A stretch of DNA of 7,489 bases from an uncultured cyanobacterium (lineage in GTDB: Bacteria; Cyanobacteriota; Cyanobacteriia; Phormidesmidales; Phormidesmidaceae). The position numbers and the translations under genes were made by a program. The notes below the pieces were generated by a model, which saw nothing but the letters and a program-made list of their open reading frames with translations, was not told the origin of the DNA and ran no database searches. Positions 1 to 4,806 of this stretch are shown piece after piece. The stretch lies in the NCBI GenBank assembly GCA_938029995.1, contig CALHGI010000422.1:1-7489 (forward strand). Reading direction: 5' to 3'. How positions within the stretch are numbered: the first letter of the stretch is position 1; each line of letters begins with the position of its first letter.

Positions 1-114
1 GATGAATCGATCTGTAAACCTGGCTAATAGCCGGATTGAGACTAGTAAAATCATCCCGAGGATCAGCAACGCCGGCACAAAAAATGAGGCCTCCAAAAGA
101 GCACCCCATTTCAT
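1..114 (-). CDS. Partial gene: N-terminus of a small membrane protein downstream of apcF
   Basis: An ATG on the minus strand at 114 opens a frame that stays open for 38 codons to the window edge, so the gene is cut at its C-terminal side. The visible residues begin MKWGALLEASFFVP and continue through a hydrophobic stretch (about residues 9-31, rich in Leu, Ile, Val, Phe) ending in the basic RLLARFTDRF, which reads as one transmembrane helix with a positive cytoplasmic flank. It starts 22 bp after the apcF stop on the same strand, so co-transcription is plausible. No clear Shine-Dalgarno sequence precedes the ATG, which is common in cyanobacteria. I do not recognise the family, and 38 residues are too few to assign a function. 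Confidence 0.55.
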   Translation of the reverse strand, partial: MKWGALLEASFFVPALLILGMILLVSIRLLARFTDRFI

Positions 115-136
115 GGTCTTAATTTTTACCGATGGA

Positions 137-646
137 TTAAACGCTCACTTCACCCAGTTCACGGGTGAGATGGTCGAAGGGTGAATCCACAAATGAGGTG
201 TCATCGATCCCCTGGGCCGAGAGCTGCTCCTTCAGGACATCCTTCATAATTTGGATGGCAATCACCGTGGGACCCACGGGCACTTCCAAGGAATTATAGG
301 TTTCCCGTAGACCGTTGAGCACCCGCTCCGTCAATACATCACAATTGCCCGCCACCAACGCATAGCTGCTATAGCGCAGGTAGTAATCCAAATCCCGCAG
401 ACAGGCTGCGTAGCGCCGAGTGGTATAGGAGTTACCCCCGGGAAGAAGCAACTCGGGTACCCGCTCATATAGTGCAGCACCTGTGGCCTTAACTAGGGTA
501 GAAGCATTAGCGCTGATATAGGCAGCGGCCTTCACTCGATCGGTGCCACTGCCAAAGTAAGCCTTTAAAGAATCAATGGCGTCGCGATCGAGGTAACGAC
601 CGGTGATGTCATAGGTGCTAATTAAACCCGTCACCGTATCCCGCAT
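137..646 (-). CDS. apcF: Allophycocyanin beta-18-type subunit ApcF
   Basis: A 169-residue phycobiliprotein beta chain of the phycobilisome core. ApcF replaces one ApcB in the core cylinder trimer that contacts the linker ApcE, and helps pass excitation energy to the photosystems. The start MRDTVTGLI and the segment YDITGRYLDRDAIDSLKAYF are allophycocyanin-like. PGGNSYTTRR carries Asn72, the usual methylated asparagine. RYAACLRDLDYYLRY contains Cys82, the phycocyanobilin attachment site. The length (169) and C-terminal tail FDHLTREL fit ApcF rather than ApcB (161 residues). The sequence GGGAGAAAG (652-660) precedes the ATG at a suitable distance and supports this start. The gene lies apart from any apcAB cluster, as is usual for apcF. 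A second cysteine, Cys102, sits where related proteins generally have another residue. The family is certain; ApcF over ApcB is strongly favoured. Confidence 0.93.
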   Translation of the reverse strand: MRDTVTGLISTYDITGRYLDRDAIDSLKAYFGSGTDRVKAAAYISANASTLVKATGAALYERVPELLLPGGNSYTTRRYAACLRDLDYYLRYSSYALVAGNCDVLTERVLNGLRETYNSLEVPVGPTVIAIQIMKDVLKEQLSAQGIDDTSFVDSPFDHLTRELGEVSV

Positions 647-716
647 GAAATCTTTCTCCCAGTGCGATTAATGTGCGACTCAAAAAATCAAGTAGGAACT
701 TATGACCAAGCTAAGG

Positions 717-728
717 GGGAACGTTCCC
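717..728. promoter_or_regulatory. 12-bp perfect palindrome upstream of apcF
   Basis: GGGAACGTTCCC is a perfect 12-bp palindrome about 70 bp upstream of the apcF start, which is where an operator could sit for a leftward promoter. I see no convincing paired -35/-10 around it and do not recognise the cognate regulator. It may be a dimeric regulator site or a chance palindrome. Confidence 0.3.
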
Positions 729-854
729 ATGGCAGAACAAACCAAACATGGCATGCCACAAATATGAGAACTAGCTCAAAAGCGCTCCAGTTGCTTGTCT
801 AGGCATCTTGAACATGTGTTTCACCACTGCAATAGAAACCCTAGAATCCATTCA

Positions 855-868
855 GTGACAACGTTTAC
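855..868. promoter_or_regulatory. Weak NtcA-like motif (GTG-N8-TAC)
   Basis: GTGACAACGTTTAC matches the NtcA consensus GTA-N8-TAC at five of six fixed bases. Unlike the site at 1164, no TAN3T box lies 22 bp downstream in either direction. It is about 210 bp from the apcF start. It could be an auxiliary nitrogen-control site or a chance match. Confidence 0.2.
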
Positions 869-888
869 AACACTTCAATGCCAAAACC

Positions 889-1079
889 AAGTCTACCACG
901 GTGGACTTATCAGCAGGCGATACAGGCGATAGAGAGGCAGATTGGAACAGTGTTTTTTTACAATTAGCAATCTTTCGTAATATTTCAGCCCTATACTCGG
1001 GCCCGATCCCACCCCCATTCGATGGATGGGTTTCGGGTGTCCCTTCCGGTCACCCGGCATTTCCTAAGTCCACCACGGT
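889..1079. repeat. Pair of AAGTCYACCACGGT repeats, also inverted
   Basis: AAGTCTACCACGGT at 889-902 recurs as AAGTCCACCACGGT at 1066-1079 (13 of 14 identical). The first copy runs straight into GGTGGACTTA (900-909), which is the exact reverse complement of TAAGTCCACC at 1065-1074. The left end is thus a near-perfect palindrome in itself, and the two ends form a 10-bp inverted repeat around about 155 bp. This could be a remnant of a small mobile element, paired regulator sites, or a long-range RNA stem. No target duplication is evident. Confidence 0.4.
914..931 (+). repeat. Tandem duplication of CAGGCGATA
   Basis: The 9-mer CAGGCGATA occurs twice in direct succession (914-922, 923-931), just inside the left arm of the inverted repeat at 900-909. 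It is most simply a slippage duplication. Confidence 0.5.
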
Positions 1080-1163
1080 CGAGGATCAATCTGTAATTGT
1101 CCTGCCGGACCGCCAAACACCTGGCCATGGGCAAGGGTTAAGTGGCTAGAGAAAATCAAAATT

Positions 1164-1205
1164 GTAACAACAGACACAAAATGTCTGGATTACTGTTCCT
1201 AGGAT
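1164..1205 (+). promoter_or_regulatory. NtcA-activated-type promoter
   Basis: GTA-N8-CAC (1164-1177) is followed after exactly 22 bp by TAGGAT (1200-1205). This reproduces the class II NtcA layout GTA-N8-TAC-N22-TAN3T with a single departure, CAC for TAC. NtcA is the cyanobacterial CRP-family activator that responds to 2-oxoglutarate under nitrogen shortage. A perfect inverted repeat CAGACA/TGTCTG (1171-1176, 1182-1187) overlaps the downstream half-site. Transcription would start near 1212, some 435 bp before the glnA ATG, so the promoter may serve a separate small RNA, a long glnA leader, or both. No other NtcA site of comparable quality lies closer to glnA. Confidence 0.6.
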
Positions 1206-1211
1206 GAGCCA

Positions 1212-1310
1212 AGCCTCGTCGTCAGAGTTAATGCGCCCGCTTGCTCCAACACAGGTGATCTATTCAGGGGTGTCATGAACCTTTAGTTATAGCCGCCACT
1301 AAAGGTTTTA
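1212..1310 (+). ncRNA. Candidate NtcA-controlled small RNA (or glnA leader attenuator)
   Basis: Seen: an NtcA-type promoter predicts a start near 1212, and a perfect 9-bp hairpin followed by T residues ends at about 1309. The intervening 65 bases contain no ORF with a ribosome site. Known: Synechocystis makes NsiR4, a short NtcA-activated RNA that represses gifA. Inferred: this unit may be an RNA of the same class, here placed beside both glnA and gifA. Bases 1221-1233 can pair with gifA bases 3354-3366 around its start codon (10 Watson-Crick pairs, one G-U, two mismatches), a modest match that could be chance. The alternative is an attenuated 5' leader of glnA with read-through. I cannot recall the NsiR4 sequence well enough to claim identity. 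Confidence 0.4.
1278..1309 (+). terminator. Terminator-like hairpin upstream of glnA
   Basis: AACCTTTAG (1278-1286) pairs perfectly with CTAAAGGTT (1299-1307) around a 12-base loop, and the right arm leads into TTTTA. The stem has only three G-C pairs and the T-run is short, so termination may be partial. That suits an attenuator or the 3' end of a small RNA. Confidence 0.5.
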
Positions 1311-1447
1311 TCGGGTTTTCGGGAGGTGGGTACTTTTGCGTGAGCCATATATCTATGGTTCGAGGGCATCAGATATGTCTGCGACCCTTTAGGAATATAG
1401 AAAATTTCTAACAGGTTCACATTTTTAGCCCCACCCATTGTTTAATA

Positions 1448-1489
1448 CTTTGGCCGTTGTTAAACGTGTGGCCTATCTTTACGGCAAAG
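1448..1489 (+). other. Long-loop inverted repeat in the glnA leader
   Basis: CTTTGGCCGT (1448-1457) pairs with ACGGCAAAG (1481-1489) through nine base pairs with one bulged G, enclosing a 23-base loop. The loop contains GTGGCCTATCTTTAC, an NtcA-like arrangement whose spacer is one base too long. It could be an RNA structure in the glnA leader or an operator. It lies about 160 bp before the glnA start. The sequence elements of the glnA-type glutamine riboswitch (such as GAAGTAGG) are not present here. Confidence 0.3.
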
Positions 1490-1646
1490 CCCACATCCCC
1501 TTAATTTTTGCTTGACGCTGCTGATCATGGGTTCAAATCGGTTCGAGAATACGACTCATCGTCAATATCCTCAACCAATCCATAATTTTGGTTAGCAACG
1601 GCATTGTTGAAGACGGCTTTAGTGAATGCATTAAAAGGAGTAATCC

Positions 1647-3068
1647 ATGGCTCAAACTGCTGCAGAAGTTTTGCAGATGATCAAGGATCAAGACATCCAA
1701 ATGATTGATCTGAAGTTCATCGACTTGCCAGGTATTTGGCAGCACCTCACGGTACATCGCAGCCAAATTGATGAAAACAGCTTCACTGAAGGTGTTGCGT
1801 TTGATGGCTCTAGTATCCGTGGATGGAAGGCGATCAACGAGTCAGATATGTCCATGGTGCCCGATCCTACAACTGCATGGATCGATCCATTCATGAAAGA
1901 GCCTACCCTCAGTCTGGTGTGCTCCATTAAAGAGCCTCGCACGGGTGAGTGGTACGACCGTTGCCCCCGGGTAATTGCTCAAAAAGCGTTGGATTACTTA
2001 AAGTCCAGTGGCATTGGTGACACCGCTTACTTTGGTCCTGAGGCCGAGTTCTTTATTTTTGATGACGTCCGTTACGACACCACATCCAATTCCAGCTACT
2101 ACCACGTAGATAGTGTTGAAGGTCGTTGGAACAGTGGCCGTGAAGAAGAGGGTGGCAACCTGGGCTATAAGCCTAACTACAAGGGCGGTTACTTCCCAGT
2201 TTCTCCCACAGATACCTCCCAAGACATGCGGACCGAAATGCTGCTAACTATGGCAGACTGCGGTGTACCCATTGAAAAGCATCACCATGAAGTAGCCACC
2301 GGCGGTCAGTGTGAGCTGGGCTTCAAATTTGGCGAAATGATTGAAGCGGCTGACTGGTTGATGACGTACAAGTACTGCATCAAGAACGTTGCTAAAAAGT
2401 ACGGCAAAACCGTTACCTTCATGCCCAAGCCTCTCTTTGAGGACAATGGCTCCGGCATGCACACTCACCAGTCAATCTGGAAAAATGGTGACACTCTAAT
2501 GGCCGGTGAGCGGTACGCTGGGCTGAGCGAATTAGCTACTTATTATATTGGTGGCATTCTCAAGCACGCACCTGCCCTCTTGGCCTTTACTAACCCCAGT
2601 ACCAACTCCTATAAGCGCTTGGTACCAGGCTTTGAAGCGCCCGTAAACCTGGTGTACTCCAACGGTAATCGTTCTGCCGCTGTACGGATCCCCCTATCGG
2701 GTGACAATCCTAAGGCCAAGCGCTTAGAGTTCCGCTGCCCCGATCCTACGGCGAATCCTTATCTCGCCTTTGCAGCCATGCTCTGTGCAGGCATCGATGG
2801 CATCAAGAATAAGATTGAGCCCCCAGCTCCCATTGATCAGGACATCTATGAGCTAAGCCCTGAAGAATTGGCGAAGATTGCCTCCACCCCCGGTTCCCTC
2901 AAGGAAGCGCTGTCAGCCCTGGAGAGCGACCATGAGTTTCTAACCGTAGGCGGTGTCTTTAATGAGGACTTTATCCAAAACTGGATTTCCTACAAGCTAG
3001 ATACTGAAGTGATCCCGATGGATATTCGCCCCCATCCCTATGAGTTGGCTCTGTACTACGATTGCTAA
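1647..3068 (+). CDS. glnA: Type I glutamine synthetase GlnA
   Basis: Joins ammonium to glutamate with ATP to give glutamine, the entry step of the GS-GOGAT cycle; a cytoplasmic dodecamer. The 473-residue length is that of cyanobacterial GSI. Motifs include FDGSS (52-56), the metal-ligand segment FGPEAEFF with Glu132/Glu134, [12 protein letters not shown] (Glu215, Glu223), the ATP signature [10 protein letters not shown] (267-276, His272), YKRL with Arg324, NRSAAVRIP (Arg342, Arg347) and EFRCPD. Tyr401 in DIYELSPEE matches the enterobacterial adenylylation tyrosine, though cyanobacteria regulate GS by inactivating factors instead. AAAGGAG (1634-1640), six bases before the ATG, fixes the start. 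Odd: Lys419, Ile456 and Asp459 replace the Glu, Asn and Arg reported as the IF-binding core in Synechocystis GS. gifA follows on the same strand after a terminator. Identity as GlnA is certain. Confidence 0.98.
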   Translation: MAQTAAEVLQMIKDQDIQMIDLKFIDLPGIWQHLTVHRSQIDENSFTEGVAFDGSSIRGWKAINESDMSMVPDPTTAWIDPFMKEPTLSLVCSIKEPRTGEWYDRCPRVIAQKALDYLKSSGIGDTAYFGPEAEFFIFDDVRYDTTSNSSYYHVDSVEGRWNSGREEEGGNLGYKPNYKGGYFPVSPTDTSQDMRTEMLLTMADCGVPIEKHHHEVATGGQCELGFKFGEMIEAADWLMTYKYCIKNVAKKYGKTVTFMPKPLFEDNGSGMHTHQSIWKNGDTLMAGERYAGLSELATYYIGGILKHAPALLAFTNPSTNSYKRLVPGFEAPVNLVYSNGNRSAAVRIPLSGDNPKAKRLEFRCPDPTANPYLAFAAMLCAGIDGIKNKIEPPAPIDQDIYELSPEELAKIASTPGSLKEALSALESDHEFLTVGGVFNEDFIQNWISYKLDTEVIPMDIRPHPYELALYYDC

Positions 3069-3108
3069 TTCCACACCCACGTTTGATTTAATCGGCCCAT
3101 AGGGTCAG

Positions 3109-3135
3109 ACGCCAGTCCGGAGACTGGCGTTTTTT
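3109..3135 (+). terminator. Intrinsic terminator of glnA
   Basis: ACGCCAGTC (3109-3117) pairs perfectly with GACTGGCGT (3122-3130) around the tetraloop CGGA, followed by a run of six T (3130-3135). It starts 40 bp after the glnA stop and should separate glnA transcription from gifA. Confidence 0.93.
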
Positions 3136-3263
3136 ATTGAGTTCAAGGGGCCATCAGCACCAAGCCATAAAATCCCAGGGATGCGCTGTAACCAGGTGAC
3201 GCCAGACCATCAAAGCAACGAAAAACAGAGATCCCATAGAAATTCAAAAAATAAATCTAAAAA

Positions 3264-3300
3264 GTATCGAAATATACAGAATTTTTAGATACAATATAAG
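3264..3300 (+). promoter_or_regulatory. gifA promoter with an overlapping perfect NtcA site (repressor layout)
   Basis: GTA-TCGAAATA-TAC (3264-3277) is an exact NtcA consensus. Possible -10 boxes follow at once: TACAAT (3290-3295) and TATAAG (3295-3300), so the NtcA site covers the -35 region instead of sitting 22 bp before the -10 box. NtcA is known to repress gif genes in Synechocystis from sites that block the promoter, and this layout agrees. Transcription would start about 55-60 bases before the gifA ATG. Confidence 0.75.
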
Positions 3301-3310
3301 TACAAGCATC

Positions 3311-3325
3311 TGTGGCACTGCCACA
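3311..3325 (+). other. Hairpin in the gifA 5' leader
   Basis: TGTGGC (3311-3316) and GCCACA (3320-3325) form a perfect 6-bp stem with an ACT loop, close to the predicted 5' end of the gifA transcript and 21 bases before its ribosome site. It may stabilise the message or expose a pairing site. It does not resemble the glutamine riboswitch described in front of cyanobacterial gifB genes. Confidence 0.4.
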
Positions 3326-3361
3326 ATGCCGTTGATTGACTTTTCCAGGAGGTCATTAGGT

Positions 3362-3562
3362 ATGACTATTCAAGAATCCGCCAGACGCCAAGTTGTTAGC
3401 AGTCGCATGGCTGTAACCAATCGGCAACGTTCTCTATTGGGTCGGGCGGCGGCCAATGTGGGTATGTCAATGGATGTAATTGGCGCAGGTAGCAGGATTC
3501 AATGCAAACCTAGATATGATGCCCAGCATGCCTATGGTCGTAGCAATGCCGCCATGAGTTAA
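3362..3562 (+). CDS. gifA: Glutamine synthetase inactivating factor, IF7 type (GifA)
   Basis: A 66-residue, strongly basic protein (nine Arg, one Lys). IF7 of Synechocystis is 65 residues, natively unfolded, and inactivates GS by direct binding when ammonium is plentiful. The start MTIQESARRQ, the central NRQRSLLGRAAANVG and the overall size match this family as I remember it. Arginines at 8, 21 and 28 coincide with the three reported as essential in IF7. AGGAGG (3347-3352), nine bases before the ATG at 3362, decides the start; an in-frame ATG at 3326 lacks a ribosome site and lies in the leader hairpin region. The gene sits 293 bp after its target glnA with its own NtcA-blocked promoter. The C-terminal third (from about residue 45) looks divergent. 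An IF17-type (GifB) assignment is unlikely because the long N-terminal extension is absent. Confidence 0.87.
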   Translation: MTIQESARRQVVSSRMAVTNRQRSLLGRAAANVGMSMDVIGAGSRIQCKPRYDAQHAYGRSNAAMS

Positions 3563-3611
3563 GGCCTTAGCCCTGGGTTCAGGACGCCCCCAAAATTTAC
3601 GCTTAAAGCGG

Positions 3612-3645
3612 AGCCCCCCGGCTGAGATCTCAGCCGGGGGGCTTT
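3612..3645. terminator. 16-bp perfect palindromic terminator after gifA
   Basis: The 32 bases 3612-3643 are a perfect palindrome, each arm 16 bp and G+C-rich (AGCCCCCCGGCTGAGA and its complement), followed by TTTATAT. It lies 49 bp after the gifA stop. With essentially no loop in DNA (four bases unpaired in RNA) and only a three-T run, it is a strong hairpin with a weak tail. Confidence 0.8.
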
Positions 3646-3893
3646 ATATGGCCGAATGCATCCAACGGCTTGCTGTGCCCATAGTTGTTACACCCAAAAG
3701 CGTTGAAGGATGACGTATGGCCTGACCTATATGCGCCAAGGGATAAAAACAAAAATTTGCCAAAGTTGATAGTAAAGATTTGAAAAGAAGCCATACAAAA
3801 TGTTAATTTGCAGGGAGCTAGACTTGCAGGCGTAGTCATTAGGACTAATGTCAATAGTCTCGTTATTCCGCCTGTTAGGTTTTAAGTTTGTCT
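3646..3893. promoter_or_regulatory. Upstream region of the SGNH hydrolase gene
   Basis: No gene is seen here. Close to the downstream start is a nested set of inverted repeats: CATTAG/CTAATG around GA (3837-3850), within TAGTC (3834-3838), GACTA (3843-3847) and TAGTC (3855-3859). It has the look of an operator, but no matching regulator is in the window and no good -35/-10 pair can be fixed. Confidence 0.35.
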
Positions 3894-4586
3894 ATGGCTG
3901 CACTTATTGCTCGTCCTGCCGTTAGCGGTCAGTATCAAACCACCCATCCTAAGAAAGTAGTGATGGTGGGCGATAGTCTGATTTATGGCTATGGTGACAC
4001 CGAAGGTGGGGGCTGGGTTGAGCGTTTGCGCCGGCAGTGGATGGACCCAGCACAGCCCGGACCAATTATTTACAATCTGGGGGTGCGGGGGGATGGCGTC
4101 CAGCAAGTCTCCGCCAGGCTGACGGATGAGTTTAAGCTGCGGGGCGAGCTCCGTCGTCGAGTACCCGATATTTTGGTACTGTCCGTCGGATTAAATGACT
4201 GTGCACGGTTAGGGCAGTCCACGGGACGGCCCATGACCGATGAAGCTACATTTATTCGAGAATTAGATCAGTTACTGGATCAGGCAACGCAGCTCTGCCC
4301 AACCTTTTTTGTGGGTATGGTACCCGTCAACGAAGCCCACATGCCTTACGCAGACGTGCTGCATTTCTCTCGGACGGATCAAGAACGTTACAACCAAATC
4401 ATGCGTCGCGCCTGTGAGCAACGGGACATTTCCTATTTGGACCTATATCAGCGCTGGCTCTCCCAGGGAAGTGATTGGTGCAATGCAAGACTCTGTGGTG
4501 ATGGTCTTCACCCCAATGTTTTGGGGTATCGCACTCTGATGACAGAGGTCTCCTCATGGCAGCCCCTTATGGAAGCATTAGGGTAA
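3894..4586 (+). CDS. SGNH/GDSL-family hydrolase
   Basis: A 230-residue single-domain SGNH hydrolase, a fold that cleaves ester bonds in lipids, acylated glycans or similar. All four consensus blocks are visible: block I VVMVGDSLIYGYGD with nucleophile Ser28, block II NLGVRGDGV with the oxyanion-hole Gly63, block III SVGLND with Asn101, and block V DGLHPN with Asp203 and His206. No signal peptide or membrane segment is seen, so it is probably cytoplasmic; the first 20 residues look unstructured. I chose ATG 3894; a TTG two codons earlier is possible, and neither has a clear ribosome site. The substrate cannot be read from the sequence. The gene ends facing the LCP cluster and is not obviously linked to gifA, which has its own terminator. 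Confidence 0.88.
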   Translation: MAALIARPAVSGQYQTTHPKKVVMVGDSLIYGYGDTEGGGWVERLRRQWMDPAQPGPIIYNLGVRGDGVQQVSARLTDEFKLRGELRRRVPDILVLSVGLNDCARLGQSTGRPMTDEATFIRELDQLLDQATQLCPTFFVGMVPVNEAHMPYADVLHFSRTDQERYNQIMRRACEQRDISYLDLYQRWLSQGSDWCNARLCGDGLHPNVLGYRTLMTEVSSWQPLMEALG

Positions 4587-4606
4587 TCCCTCAAGGTTTC
4601 ATTGCT

Positions 4607-4632
4607 AACTAGTGGGCGATGGCTCACTAGTT
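4607..4632. terminator. Hairpin between convergent genes
   Basis: AACTAGTGGGC (4607-4617) pairs with GCTCACTAGTT (4622-4632) through 11 pairs including one G-U, with a GATG loop. It lies between the SGNH hydrolase stop (4586, plus) and the end of the small membrane protein gene (4653, minus), so it can end both transcripts. T-runs are poor on both sides. Confidence 0.5.
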
Positions 4633-4652
4633 GGATTGTTTGTGGGGTTCAG

Positions 4653-4793
4653 CTACTGAGCGGGTTGGGCCGTTAAGAGCACCCATAGGCAGGCTAATGC
4701 GATCGCAACGGGCCAAACCAACAGCATTGTATGAATCATGGAATCCAAGGGTGCAGAGCGATCTGACTCAGGGGATGATGAACGGGTGGACAT
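4653..4793 (-). CDS. Small single-pass membrane protein (46 residues) downstream of the LCP gene
   Basis: A 46-codon frame starts 13 bp after the stop of the LCP gene on the same strand. The product has a hydrophilic Ser-rich N-terminus (about residues 1-18, with PESDRSAP) and then a strongly hydrophobic stretch (about 23-41, MLLVWPVAIALACLWVLL) ending TAQPAQ, so it is a plausible single transmembrane helix. The tight spacing suggests an operon and perhaps translational coupling, as no Shine-Dalgarno is evident. A HIP1 octamer lies in the helix-coding part, showing at least host-like sequence. I recognise no family. It may assist or anchor the LCP protein, which is inference from position only. 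It could also be a chance frame. Confidence 0.5.
   Translation of the reverse strand: MSTRSSSPESDRSAPLDSMIHTMLLVWPVAIALACLWVLLTAQPAQ
4699..4706. repeat. HIP1 octamer GCGATCGC
   Basis: The octamer that is strongly over-represented in many cyanobacterial genomes. This copy lies in the small membrane protein frame, coding for part of its helix. Confidence 0.9.
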
Positions 4794-4806
4794 GGCTTGA
4801 ACGCTA

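Larger units (their letters stand above)
729..1163. other. Gene-free stretch between apcF and the glnA promoter region
   Basis: No protein gene is convincing here on either strand. The longest frame (GTG at 901, 82 codons) lacks a ribosome site and resembles no family known to me. The stretch holds short repeats and an NtcA-like half-match, listed separately, and a G+C-rich inverted repeat CGGGTG/CACCCG around 1034-1056. The left half presumably contains the apcF promoter, but I cannot place its -10 with confidence. Confidence 0.6.

Noticed and set aside
2..184. 60-codon plus-strand frame at the left edge
   Set aside because: Overlaps the end of apcF and the membrane protein start on the other strand, both of which are better supported.
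901..1149. 82-codon frame on the plus strand starting with GTG
   Set aside because: No ribosome site, starts inside a palindromic repeat, low-complexity Pro/Gly composition and no recognisable family.
1357..1550. GGTTCGAG at two places, resembling a tRNA T-loop
   Set aside because: Neither copy has a matching T-stem, acceptor stem or anticodon arm.
1310..1646. Glutamine (glnA-type) riboswitch before glnA
   Set aside because: The conserved GAAGTAGG-type core and flanking stem sequences are not present here or in the gifA leader.
1533..1766. Minus-strand frame overlapping the start of glnA
   Set aside because: Antisense shadow of glnA and its leader; no protein features.
3197..3209. GACGCCAGACC resembling the left arm of the glnA terminator
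   Set aside because: No complementary right arm follows; a short chance repeat.
3630..3854. 74-codon minus-strand frame after gifA
   Set aside because: Begins in the hydrolase upstream region and ends within the terminator palindrome; no ribosome site or family resemblance.
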